A stretch of DNA of 64,000 nt from Xanthomonas theicola (GTDB lineage: Bacteria > Pseudomonadota > Gammaproteobacteria > Xanthomonadales > Xanthomonadaceae): NCBI RefSeq assembly GCF_014236795.1, contig NZ_CP049017.1, positions 2,148,001 through 2,212,000 on the forward strand, in the 5' to 3' direction. Each line of letters begins with the position of its first letter. Within the stretch, counting starts at the first letter, position 1. Made by a program: the position numbers and the translations under genes. Positions 29,043-37,978 of this stretch are shown one piece after another. The notes beneath the pieces are model-generated. The model made no database searches, had not been told where the DNA came from, and saw only the letters and a list, made by a program, of their open reading frames with translations.

Positions 29043-29058
29043 AAAATCAACGACTTGA

Positions 29059-29716
29059 TGCGGCATCCGCCCCCGGAATTACCTGGTTGCCTCTTTCCGA
29101 TGGTCATCTGAAAATCTGGCTGTCAGGCCGGCGGCCGCCATGGCCCCGTAGGAGGCGCTGGAAGGGGGCCACCCGCGCAGGGATCCGCAGGGGCCGTCAA
29201 CCCACTGGAACCGCCCTGAACGCCAGCAGCGGCGCGCCCGCTCGAGGGGCGCAGGGTGCAGAAAAACAGGCGCATGAAGACCGCAGGCGTGGCGGGCGAC
29301 GACTACGCACGCCAAGAGCTGACGCATGCCGACCGTGGTCCGGGGCCTAGGCCCTGGGCGGTGGCCGTCGCCCATCGCAGCCTGCTCGCGCCTGCCGGGC
29401 GCGCTCGGTCCGACCGCCCAGCAGGCGACCACGAAAAGCCGCCCCGTGGGGCGGCTCGTAGGTGGCCTGTGTTGGCGGCTGCAGTTGCCGGGGTGCTACT
29501 TCGGCGCCGCCGCGGCACGCTGGCATCGCCGGACGCGGGGCCAAGGCGGCCGCTCAACCCGCGTGGCGCCTGAGCAGCGCCGGGCCGGCTTGCTGACACG
29601 TAGCGGCGCAGCTTGGTTGAAATGGTAGACAGATGCCGTTTACAGGCCACCGACGTATTGTATGACAGCAGGCCCAGGTCTAGCTTCTGCATGCGACCAA
29701 ACAAGGAGTGTTACCT
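29059..29716. other. GC-rich gap before the small exported protein
   Basis: About 650 bases with no recognised gene. Only low-complexity Arg/Ala/Pro-rich shadow frames occur. A perfect hairpin with a T run on the minus strand lies at 29433-29456 (listed separately), with no known gene upstream of it. Confidence 0.4.
29433..29456 (-). terminator. orphan terminator-like hairpin
   Basis: AGCCGCCCC at 29437-29445 and GGGGCGGCT at 29448-29456 form a perfect 9-base stem with a 2-base gap, and the minus strand continues TTTTCG. This is a good intrinsic terminator for leftward transcription, but no leftward gene precedes it before the 29717 start, so it may end an unannotated transcript. Confidence 0.55.
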
Positions 29717-30199
29717 ATGCGGATTTTGAAGTTGCTTGTCCCGGCCGTCCTGCTGGCCCTCACAACTGGCGCCGCTGTCGCCGTCAACAAGTTGAATCCT
29801 GCTGACGTGATCCCCGGCCTGGGCGAGAGCGTGCCCGCCGGCGTAAAAAACACCAGCCTGTCGTCTAAGTTCAAGGTCTACAAGTTCAGCAAGGACGGCC
29901 TGGACTACGTGCAGATCAACTCGCTGAAGGACGAGGTACTGTCTGTCACCATCGTCACACCTGGTGTGCAGACCACCCTGCCGATCGGTCGCGCTGCCGA
30001 GACGACTATGGCAGTCGTCAGCGACGAAAAGCAGCAACCCATGGGGATGGTCACCGCGGCGGCCAAGTGTCCCTGCAGCGCACAGGTCGTGTACGACGAT
30101 GCCACGACCCGCATCGTGGTCATCTACGGCGAAAACGGCGAGTACATCGAGACCATCGTGGTCGACAAGCGCAAGGCGGCGGTGTCCATCCCGCACTAG
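29717..30199 (+). CDS. small exported protein of unknown function
   Basis: The 160-residue product starts MRILKLLVPAVLLALTTGAA, a clear signal peptide, and matures near AVAVNKL. The rest is a compact, probably beta-rich domain (SSKFKVYKFSKDGLDYVQIN, EVLSVTIVTPGVQTTLP, TRIVVIYGENGEYIETIVVD) with a Cys pair in KCPCSAQ. A good ribosome binding site (AAGGAG) sits 9 bases before the ATG, so it is very likely expressed. It is flanked by mobile DNA on both sides; its TAG stop supplies the CTAG at 30196-30199 next to which an IS5-type element begins. No family recognised. Confidence 0.8.
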   Translation: MRILKLLVPAVLLALTTGAAVAVNKLNPADVIPGLGESVPAGVKNTSLSSKFKVYKFSKDGLDYVQINSLKDEVLSVTIVTPGVQTTLPIGRAAETTMAVVSDEKQQPMGMVTAAAKCPCSAQVVYDDATTRIVVIYGENGEYIETIVVDKRKAAVSIPH

Positions 30200-30928
30200 G
30201 ATCTGTCATCAATTGCTAGAATAGTGGATGCTTGTCGCCCCTTTACTCTCCGGCCCTGCAATGGCACGTCGCTACGCCCTGCGAGACGATCAGTGGGATC
30301 GCATCCGCGATCTGCTTCCCGGCCGAGCCGGCCATGTCGGCGTGACTGCCAAAGACAACCGGCTGTTCGTCGAAGCCGTGCTGTACCGCTACCGAGCCGG
30401 CATCCCCTGGCGCGATCTGCCTGAGCGCTTCGGCGATTTTCGCGTGATCCACCTGCGACATAGCCGCTGGAGCCGGTCCGGCGTCTGGCACCAGGTGTTC
30501 CAGGCCTTGTCGAAAGACGCGGACAACGAGTACGCAATGATCGACAGCACCATCGTCCGGGCGCATCAGCACAGCGCCGGGGCAATAAGGGGGAGCGGCA
30601 AGCCATCGGACGCAGCCGCGGCGGACTGAGCAGCAAGATCCACGCGGTGGTCGATGCACTGGGCAATCCGCTGGCGTTTCATCTGACCGCAGGCCAGGCG
30701 TCGGATCTGGAAGGTGCAGATGCCTTGTTGCCGCCCTTGTCGGTGGGCGCCTTGCTCGCTGACCGAGCCTACGACGCCAGCGCGCGCGTCATCGAGCCGA
30801 TGCAGCGACAGGGGACCCAGATCGTCATCCCCTCCCACCCAACACGCAACGTGCAACGTGACTACGACCGGGTGCTGTACAGGGATCGACACTTGATCGA
30901 GAACTTCTTTGCCAAACTCAAGCAGTAC
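30200..30928 (+). mobile_element. IS5-family element truncated by an IS3 element
   Basis: It starts GGATCTGTCATCAATTG directly after the CTAG at the end of the exported-protein gene and encodes an IS5-type transposase on the plus strand. At 30929 it is cut by the TGAACCGCCCC end of IS3 copy B, so its right end is missing. Confidence 0.78.
30261..30928 (+). pseudogene. IS5-family transposase, truncated and frame-split
   Basis: The first frame runs MARRYALRDDQWDRIRDLLP through YRAGIPWRDLPERFGDFRVI and YAMIDSTIVRAHQHSAG, with the first catalytic Asp in IDST. The second frame carries SSKIHAVVDALGNPLAFHLT, LLADRAYDASARVIE and YRDRHLIENFFAKLKQY. The break lies at a G-run (AAGGGGGAG) near 30590, where IS5-type elements often use programmed frameshifting, so the split alone need not be a defect. 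The end after FFAKLKQ is replaced by an IS3 element. Confidence 0.78.
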
Positions 30929-31401
30929 TGAACCGCCCCTGGATTCCAGGAGGCTCCAACTGTTGAGAGGATGGCGTCATGAGCAAGCAGCCAGTGACGT
31001 ATTGCCCGGACGTGCGGGAGCGGGCAGTTGGGATGGTGCTGGAGCATCGAGGCGAGCACAGTTCGCCGTGGGCGGCGCTCGCGTCGATTGCCGGGAAGAT
31101 CGGGTGCGCGGCCGAGACGTTGCGCTGGTGGGTGCGCCGGGCCGAGCGCGACCAAGGGTTGCGCCCAGGCCTGACGACGGAGGAGCGAGCGCGGATGAAG
31201 GCGCTGGAGCGGGAGAATCGGGAGCGGCGCCAGGCCAAGGAGATTCTGCGCAAGGCCTCGGCGTCCTTCGCCCAGGCGGAGCTGGACCGCCGCTTCACGC
31301 CATGACGGGGTTGGTTGCGGCGCATCGCGCCGCCGACGCAGTCGAGCCGATCTGCCGGGTGCTGGAGATGGCTCGGTCGACGGTCTACAGCCCTGCCGGA
31401 C
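30929..31401 (+). mobile_element. truncated IS3-family element, copy B
   Basis: Begins TGAACCGCCCCTGGATT and carries orfA plus about 31 codons of orfB (MTGLVAAHR through MARSTVYS). It then breaks into a phage-type integrase gene. It is the partner of copy A at 15493-15890, and both copies are broken at different points of orfB against unrelated recombinase stumps. Confidence 0.78.
30979..31305 (+). CDS. IS3-family transposase OrfA (orphan)
   Basis: 108 residues, differing from copy A by only a few substitutions (for example QPVTYCPD versus QAVTYCPH). It has the same helix-turn-helix and C-terminal coiled region. OrfB is missing beyond its first 31 codons, so no full transposase can be made from this copy. 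Confidence 0.82.
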   Translation: MSKQPVTYCPDVRERAVGMVLEHRGEHSSPWAALASIAGKIGCAAETLRWWVRRAERDQGLRPGLTTEERARMKALERENRERRQAKEILRKASASFAQAELDRRFTP

Positions 31402-31815
31402 ATTTCCGACGAAGGCATCCGCTACCGACCAAGCAAGGCCGGAAAGCGGGCCCGTGTCACGATCGTGGGGTGGACCGATGAGCTACGGGAGGTCGTGGAG
31501 GAGGCGAAGAGGCTGTGGTGCCGGTTCGGTCGCGAGTGGCTGTTCGAGAGCCACCCACGCGGCCCCAGCCCGCGTCGCGGCGTCGGCCCCTACACCACCA
31601 GCGGGGTCCGCGCCTTGTGGCGCGTGACCCGCGAGAAGGCCGGTCTCAGGGACGTGCGCCTGCATGACTTCCGCGCTAAGGCTGGATCGGACGCGACCAG
31701 CGAAAGCGAAGCGCAGGACCTGCTCACCCACTCCAATCCGGCCGTCACGCGGCGGCACTATCGCCGCAAGCCCAAGACGGTACAGCAGTCAGATAGTGGA
31801 CAAGCCCCCGAATAG
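31402..31815 (+). pseudogene. tyrosine integrase C-terminal domain beside tRNA-Asn
   Basis: The frame begins within foreign sequence at DISDEGIRYRPSKAGKRARV and carries VRLHDFRAKAGSDATSESEA (box II region with the conserved His and Arg) and LLTHSNPAVTRRHYRRKP with the catalytic Tyr. It ends with a stop 49 bases from the 3' end of a tRNA-Asn gene, the classic place for the integrase of an integrative element or prophage. The N-terminal half has been replaced by IS3 copy B, so the integrase is dead. Confidence 0.8.
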
Positions 31816-31819
31816 CAGA

Positions 31820-31851
31820 CAAAAGCAAAGGGCCGCGATCGTTCGCGGCCC
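31820..31851 (-). terminator. terminator of tRNA-Asn
   Basis: GGGCCGCGA (31830-31838) and TCGCGGCCC (31843-31851) form a perfect 9-base stem with a 4-base loop; the minus strand continues TTTGCTTTTG. It follows the tRNA 3' end by 12 bases. Confidence 0.8.
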
Positions 31852-31863
31852 CCTTGCAGTGCA

Positions 31864-31940
31864 TGGCGCCCGAAGTTGGACTCGAACCAACGACCCCCTG
31901 ATTAACAGTCAAGTGCTCTAACCGGCTGAGCTATTCGGGC
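31864..31940 (-). tRNA. tRNA-Asn(GTT)
   Basis: A 77-base cloverleaf with 5' GCCCGAATAGCTCAGCCGG, anticodon GTT in GACTGTTAATC, T loop TTCGAGTC and encoded CCA. The neighbouring integrase stump suggests that its 3' end served as an attachment site. Confidence 0.96.
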
Positions 31941-32037
31941 GGGGAGGCGAATTATATAGAAGCCCCCGATCCATGGCAAGAGCAAGCACACGGGATTGCT
32001 CCACCAGTAGTAATCGGCGCGAGCTCCTTGCTCGATC

Positions 32038-32463
32038 TCACCAGCATTCGGTCTCCAGTGCCCCCGTCGATGTCGTCCGCGCGCCTTTTTGATCCAGGCC
32101 CAGGGTGCCGCATTTGGTGTCCTTCACCTTCTGCCGCCCCAGAGGGATGGCGCTGAGCCTGAAAGCGTTCTGGGTCGGCGGCACATCATTGAATCCGATC
32201 TTGTAGAACTGCGATAACGTCGGGTCGCATGTGGGCTCCGTTGCACCGACATAGCTCATCTTGGCGGTGGTGTAGTAGCGCTCCATCAACTGTGCTCCCT
32301 GCTGCAGGCAGACAGCCGCAGCGGCGCGCCTGGACTTCACGACGTAGGATTCGTAACTGGCGAAGGCAATCGCTGCCAGGACACCCACGATCAGCACCAC
32401 GATCATGATTTCGATGAGGGTGAAGCCATGCTGCCGAGAGGGAGAGCCGAGAAGGGGACGCAT
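32038..32463 (-). CDS. pilE: type IV pilin-like protein PilE
   Basis: A 141-residue type IV pilin with a prepilin leader and cleavage motif HGFTLIEIMIVVLIVGVLAA, where Glu5 is present. The C-terminal part contains two or more Cys that could form the D-loop disulfide. It is the last gene of the fimT-pilVWXY1E operon. The start ATG at 32463 abuts the stop of pilY1. Confidence 0.92.
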   Translation of the reverse strand: MRPLLGSPSRQHGFTLIEIMIVVLIVGVLAAIAFASYESYVVKSRRAAAAVCLQQGAQLMERYYTTAKMSYVGATEPTCDPTLSQFYKIGFNDVPPTQNAFRLSAIPLGRQKVKDTKCGTLGLDQKGARTTSTGALETECW

Positions 32464-35400
32464 CAATCATTCCTCAGGAGTTCACGCCAGGACACGCGCT
32501 TCATGTTGAGCGCGCTGCTATTGGTGCCGATGCCGACGGTACCGGCGTTATCCATGCCGGTCTGCATCTGGTTGCCGATGAAGATAGGGTTATTGGGGCT
32601 GCTGTCCAGTGCAATGCCCGAGACGGTCTTGCCTTGCAAGGTATCGCCGGTACTCGAGCCACCGCTGCCGTCCAGGTCGAAGAACGATTGCGGCATGCGC
32701 CCACCCGTGAATGGATTGATGGCCATCACGAAACCGTTGCCGCCAGGTTTGCAGACATCGCCCGAATCCGGTATCCGCGTCGTGCCGATCAACGCGGTTC
32801 CCTGGAAGAAGTTGGACACGACCATGCGCTCTCCTTGTGCGGTTCCTGGGGGAGGCACCAAGTCCATGTACCATCCATCGGCGCCAGGGCTAGGCTGGTC
32901 CTCGATCACGCGCACGGTACGCCCGTTCACGACGCCCTGCTCCACAATATCGACCTTGTTCAGCGAAGAGCGGTCCGAAGCGATGCTGCGGCCACGGTCG
33001 ATCAAACCATACCAGGTCTGTACGTCCTTGTTGGAGATATCCCCATCGGACAGATACTTACCGGTGCCAAAAAACAGCCAGGTCAAGCCCGTCGACGGAT
33101 CCTTGGCCGCGGCAGGGGCGGCAGTGATCGGCTGGGCTTTCGCCCCGAACTGCGCGGCGAACAACCGCGTGGCCTTGCCCGTCGCGCCAGTCATGTCGAA
33201 ACGCCACAAGTTTCCGCGCAAATCACCGGCATAGATTCGATCGACGATGTAGTCGTTGTTGGAGGACCAGGCAAGTACCGAAGATAGACCATTGTCGCCC
33301 GTCGCGCCGGTCGCAATGCTGCTAGAGACGCCGGTCAGGAGATTGACCAGCACGAGATCGGCCGAATCCCCGCTGCTGTTGGGACCGTTGCCCACCATCA
33401 CGTACCACTGGCCATTGCCGAGTTGCCCGATGATCGGCTTGCCGAGGTTGTTGCCGAGGGCGCCAAGGTCCGTAGAGGTCTTGTCCCACAATAGGGAGAT
33501 GTTGCCCGGGTTGGTGACATCCAAGGCGAACATGCCTTTGCCGCCGCGTCCCATGGTACCGACCAGAACCGAACGCCAGCTCGCCGTGGCCGCATCGTAG
33601 ACGTCGGACACGGTGAGTTCTCCATCGACGTAGTAGCGGTGGTCGTAATCGGGGTTGGTGTAATCCAGAAGACCGGTCATCGCCGCCCTAGGCACGAAAG
33701 CAAACTTCTCTGCGCCGGATATGGCGTCGAAGCCATGCAGCATGCCGTCGTTGGCACCGACGTACAGCATCGGCGCACGCGTCGCATTGGCGGCAGCGAA
33801 CGACGCATAAGCTTTCGCGCCTGTGAACGTGGCGGTGGAGTAGAGGCGTGTACTCGGCACACCCACATAAACCGGCTGCGAATTAACGATGTCGCCCAAT
33901 ACGCCTGTTCGTGCGCGCAGCTTGCCTTTACCGGCCACTTCATTATTGACTGCTTCATTCGATCGATCGCCGCGCAGGTAGTCGATCTGTTGCTGGCTGG
34001 CGGAGGACAAAGGAGTGCCGTTCAAATTGCCATACGCAAAGTCCTTGAGCGCGGTAGCGCTGCCGGCGAATTTGATGACGCGAGTATTCCATGCCGGAAT
34101 CTTGTCGCTGGCGCTCCATGCCGAGGTGGCCACCCCCGTCTTCGGGTCGACATCGTAGGCGATCAGATCGCCGCGCCAGGTGCCGCTGTAGAATATCGCC
34201 TGATAGGTTCGGGCACCGGACTGGAGCGTGGTGGTGTTGCTGGCCAGCGAGGAGGCTGAACCCTTCTTATCATCCAGGATGCGCTCGAATGCCCTGCGCA
34301 AGCTGGTCACCATCTTTTCCGCGTCGGCGGCGACATAGTAATTATCCGGCTGCTTGTACGAGGTATCGTTGTTGACATAGGACTTGCCATCCCACCATGC
34401 GGGATCCGACAGAGGGTCGAGATTGGTATCAGCATTGTAACCCTCCGGCGCCCGGAAACCGCCGTATTTGGCAGCAAGCCAGTACTGGTTGGTGCTTGGC
34501 GACTTGTAGTCGCCATATTCCACCACGTCGACCCAATGGGTGGACAGCGTCTGCTTGCCGGGCAAGCCGTCGCTTGCGGTATCGGGACGCAGGTCCTGGG
34601 TATGCGCATCGTAGGCAAGCGCGGCGATATAGGCCGAATTGCCGTTGCCGTTGAATGAATCAACAGACGCCCTAGCTGCGGCATCGGCCTCGTTCAATCC
34701 TTCCTTGCGCCAGATCTGTGTCATTCTGCTGATGACATTCACCGTCTTGTCGGCGCTCACCTCCGCGGGCTGTACCGGTTCTCCGCCCAAGTTGCGGGTA
34801 TTGCCAGGCAGGTTCTTGTCGAAGTGGGTGTTGGTATCGCCGATGCCGAGGATGACGTTGACCTGGCACCGATAGGCGATCGGATCGTTCCAGTCGGTGA
34901 TGACAGGAAAGCCGTCGGCCTGCTGGTACTTGCTGAGCGAATCCCCACTGAGGGAAGAATAAGAGGCGATGTTGCCCTGATGTTTGAAATAGCGGACGGC
35001 AGCGTAATAGAGCTCACTCACGTCGTCGAATGTCTTGACGTTCTTGCCCGTGCCGAGCTGGCCGAACTTGTTGAGGTAATTGATGACGCCGCTGTTTTTG
35101 ATCGAATTGCTGCTGCCGACCGCCAACGTTGTGGCATCGGCATCGGCAGGATCGGGATTTTGGTAAATGACGCCGGTCTGCGGATCCCATTCGCGCGCCG
35201 CATTGGCAAGCTTGCCCTGATCCGGATTGTGACTGAAGGGACCGACGAACTTCTGCCTGGCACGCAGAATACCTGAATCGGAGCCCGGGCCCTGCTGTAT
35301 ATCGACGTTCTTGTATCCGAAGATGCTGTAGCGCATGCGCGTCGAGTATTCCTGGATCAGGCCCTCCGGTTTATAATTGGTGCTCGAATAGGCGACACAG

Positions 35401-35605
35401 TTGTCCTCCAAAAAGCCGACAACGCACACCTTGACGCGGACCGAGACTTCGAAGGTAAGGGTGGTATCGCGGACACACCCCCTGTTGCCGAAGGTAGTAC
35501 ACGTGGTCCCGTTCGGATTGAGGTAGCTGTTGTTCAGGCGATGAACCGCAGGATCGTAGGCCACCGCATTATTCTTGACAGCGTCCCAATCCGCGGGAGT
35601 GCTAA
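32463..35605 (-). pseudogene. pilY1: PilY1, C-terminal part, separated by an insertion sequence
   Basis: PilY1 is a large adhesin and pilus-assembly protein at the pilus tip. This part, about 1045 codons, includes the C-terminal beta-propeller ([51 protein letters not shown]). It has no start codon of its own family: translation should enter at [18 protein letters not shown], which continues directly from the N-terminal part at 36768-37393. Joining the two across one TTAG copy gives one uninterrupted frame of about 1254 residues, the usual size of xanthomonad PilY1. In this genome the protein is split and likely lost. Confidence 0.93.
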
Positions 35606-36767
35606 GGATAGTCTGATCAACGCGGTCGGAGGATGAGGCAAGCCATATCGACCACGCCCACGGCGCTCAGACCCTCGGTTTTTCGCCGTTTCCGGCGCAT
35701 TTCCGGGGTATTTCCCGGATTACAGGCACACCCTCCCCACGACAGGCAGCAACTGCTTTCGCTTCAGCCACAGGTTCGACAGCGCAAACAGCGTCAGCAC
35801 TTGCGCCGTGTTCTTCGCCAGGCCGCGATAGCGCACCTTGACGTAGCCAAACTGGCGCTTGATCACCCGGAACGGATGCTCCACCTTCGCCCTCAGGCTG
35901 GCCTTGGCGTGCTCCCAGCGCTGTGCCCACTTCAATTCGCGCTTGCTCTTGATCTGCTTCAGCTTCGAGGGCTTCTCCGCGATCAGATAGCGCAGCTTGC
36001 GCTTGCTCGCCATCTCCTCGCGCTTGGCCAGCCCGGTGTAGCCGCTGTCGCCGCATACCGTGTCTTCCTTGCCGTGCAGCAGCTTGTGCGCCTGGGTGAT
36101 ATCTGCGGCGTTGGCCGCCGTGCATTCCAAGTGGTGCACCAGCCCGGACTCATCGTCCACGCCGATGTGCGCTTTCATCCCGAAGTAGTACTGATTGCCC
36201 TTCTTGGTCTGGTGCATTTCCGGGTCGCGCTCGCCGTTCTTGTTCTTGGTCGAGCTGGGCGCGGCAATGATCGTGGCGTCCACGATGGTGCCGCCGCGCA
36301 GGCTCTGGCCCTTGCGCGATAGGTGCGCGTTGACCCGGTTGAACAGCGTGCGCGCCAGATCGTGCGTCTCCAGCAACCGGCGGAAGTTGAGGATCGTGGT
36401 CTCGTCCGGCACCTCATCCAACCCGCCGATCCTGGCGAAACGGCGCATCGACGCCGTGTCGTACAAGGCTTCTTCCGCGCCCGGGTCGCTCAGTGCGTAC
36501 CACTGCTGCAGAAAGTGGATGCGCAGCATTGTCTCCAGCGGGTACGGCTGACGGCCCGGATGGCCCGACTTCGGATAGTGCGGCGCGATCAGCGCCAGCA
36601 GGTCTTTCCACGGCACCACCTGATCCATCTCGGCCAGCAACCTTTCGCGCCGCGTCTGCTTGCGCTTGCCGTTGTACTCCGCGTCGCCGAAAGACAATTG
36701 CATCGTCGTTGTCCTGTTGGGCTTTGTACGATTGTCGCAGGATCAGAGGGAGTTGTTCAGACCATCC
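35606..36767 (-). mobile_element. intact IS5-type element inserted in pilY1
   Basis: 1162 bases with terminal inverted repeats GGATaGTCTGAtCAACg and GGATgGTCTGAaCAACt. It is flanked by perfect direct repeats CTAA at 35602-35605 and 36768-36771, a 4-base target duplication of the YTAR type used by this family. Ends, target duplication and transposase are all intact, so this insertion is recent and the element may still move. Confidence 0.95.
35720..36703 (-). CDS. IS5-family transposase, full length
   Basis: A 327-residue transposase with the N-terminal DUF772-type region (YPKSGHPGRQPYPLETMLRI) and the DDE core: GTIVDATIIAAPSSTKNKNG, the CGDSGYTGLAKREEM segment, and LRAKVEHPFRVIKRQFGYVK with the catalytic Glu. 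No stop or shift interrupts it. It reads in the same direction as pilY1. Confidence 0.95.
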   Translation of the reverse strand: MQLSFGDAEYNGKRKQTRRERLLAEMDQVVPWKDLLALIAPHYPKSGHPGRQPYPLETMLRIHFLQQWYALSDPGAEEALYDTASMRRFARIGGLDEVPDETTILNFRRLLETHDLARTLFNRVNAHLSRKGQSLRGGTIVDATIIAAPSSTKNKNGERDPEMHQTKKGNQYYFGMKAHIGVDDESGLVHHLECTAANAADITQAHKLLHGKEDTVCGDSGYTGLAKREEMASKRKLRYLIAEKPSKLKQIKSKRELKWAQRWEHAKASLRAKVEHPFRVIKRQFGYVKVRYRGLAKNTAQVLTLFALSNLWLKRKQLLPVVGRVCL

Positions 36768-37393
36768 CTAAAGCTGAATTGCATCTTGTTGCCGAGTCCG
36801 TCGATGCGGATATTCAGATTCCCCCAGGTCGACGGCATGGCGCCAGCGATGAGCGCCGCACTGTTGGTGATTGTGCGCCGCGGAAAATTCTGAGTGCTGT
36901 CGCGGTCCGCAATTGCCTTCTCGAGAATCGTCTCGGTGGCGGTGTCACTTACGCGGTAGCCACCGGTCAATGCCGAACGGAATGGATCGATGGTTTGCGT
37001 GGCCGCCCAGTTGAGGAAATTGCCGGACCACGATCCCGGCGTCCCGGCGCACGAATAGTTCTGCGGCTCATCTCCCAGTTTACTGACCGGATAGAAATGA
37101 CGATCCGACTCTTTATTGCTATAGTAGTACTTGTAGCATTTCTTCGAATCGAAATAGCCGACGAACCTGGAGGTCGCCGAATACGTGTCCGACAGATTTG
37201 CCTTGCTGATGACGGTGGGATACTCGACCGAGGGCACCAGCGCCAGATTGCCCGGCACTGCGCTTCCCACGTACAACGGGGACTGCGAAACGTCGACTTC
37301 CGCCCCCGCACCGCCGATGGCCCCGATCAGCAGACCGGCCGCCACCGCGAGGAATGCGTCCCTGCGCGCTGCATACTGTGCTCGACTGGTCAT
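36768..37393 (-). pseudogene. pilY1: PilY1, N-terminal part
   Basis: The ATG at 37393 begins [20 protein letters not shown], a long N-terminal signal sequence, followed by about 200 residues of the PilY1 start: [20 protein letters not shown] and [20 protein letters not shown]. It ends where the IS5-type element begins (MQFSF then TSD) and would terminate inside the element after about 216 codons. The truncated product could be exported but lacks the beta-propeller. The gene starts 9 bases after pilX. Confidence 0.93.
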
Positions 37394-37402
37394 GGAAGAT
37401 CC

Positions 37403-37978
37403 TTATTTGACGGTGACGTTGGTTTGCAGGACGACGATCGCACGGCCACTGGCCGTGGTGGGATTGGCGCTACGCGCGATGACGCGGTAGTAATGTTCGA
37501 GGGAGGTGCCGCCAGTGCCGCCATATTGGTTCTGGTTGACGCTCGATCCCAAGCCCAGTTGATCTTCGCTCGTACGCTGGCCCAGGTACTGGATGTAGTA
37601 TTGCGCAGGACCGGACTGCGCCTCCTGGACGACGGTGGAGTCGATCCAGCATTCCTGCGCGCCCAGATTGCATCCGCTCACGTTGCCGGTATACGTATTG
37701 GCAGGCACTGCAGGGCAGACCGTGGTACCGGACGAGCAGTTGAAGCCCACGGTTGCGCCTTTGCCGGCCGCATCCTTGATGACCTTCTCGGCGTTGCGAA
37801 GCGCGCCCTCCGCGGCCTGGAACGCCAGGCTGCGGTCGTACATGTTGGACGACATGCGCTCTTCCAGCAGCGTGCTCCGCAATACGGCGAGCCCCAGCAG
37901 GGTCATGACCAGCAACAGAAGCAGTACGATGACGAGAGAGATACCGGATTGCCGATGGATGGACGGGCTCATGCTCAC
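37403..37978 (-). CDS. pilX: minor pilin PilX
   Basis: About 190 residues with the N-terminal pilin helix SGISLVIVLLLLLVMTLLG. It lacks the usual Glu5, as is typical for PilX, and is followed by the conserved LEERMSSNMYDRSLAFQAAE. PilX forms part of the priming complex at the pilus tip. The GTG at 37978 overlaps the pilW stop as GTGA; an ATG at 37972 would give a protein two residues shorter. It sits just before pilY1. Confidence 0.9.
   Translation of the reverse strand: MSMSPSIHRQSGISLVIVLLLLLVMTLLGLAVLRSTLLEERMSSNMYDRSLAFQAAEGALRNAEKVIKDAAGKGATVGFNCSSGTTVCPAVPANTYTGNVSGCNLGAQECWIDSTVVQEAQSGPAQYYIQYLGQRTSEDQLGLGSSVNQNQYGGTGGTSLEHYYRVIARSANPTTASGRAIVVLQTNVTVK

Noticed and set aside
30590..30600. 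Frame break in the IS5-type transposase at 30 kb as a decay mutation
   Set aside because: It falls in a G-run where programmed frameshifting is usual for this group; the real defect is truncation by the IS3 element.
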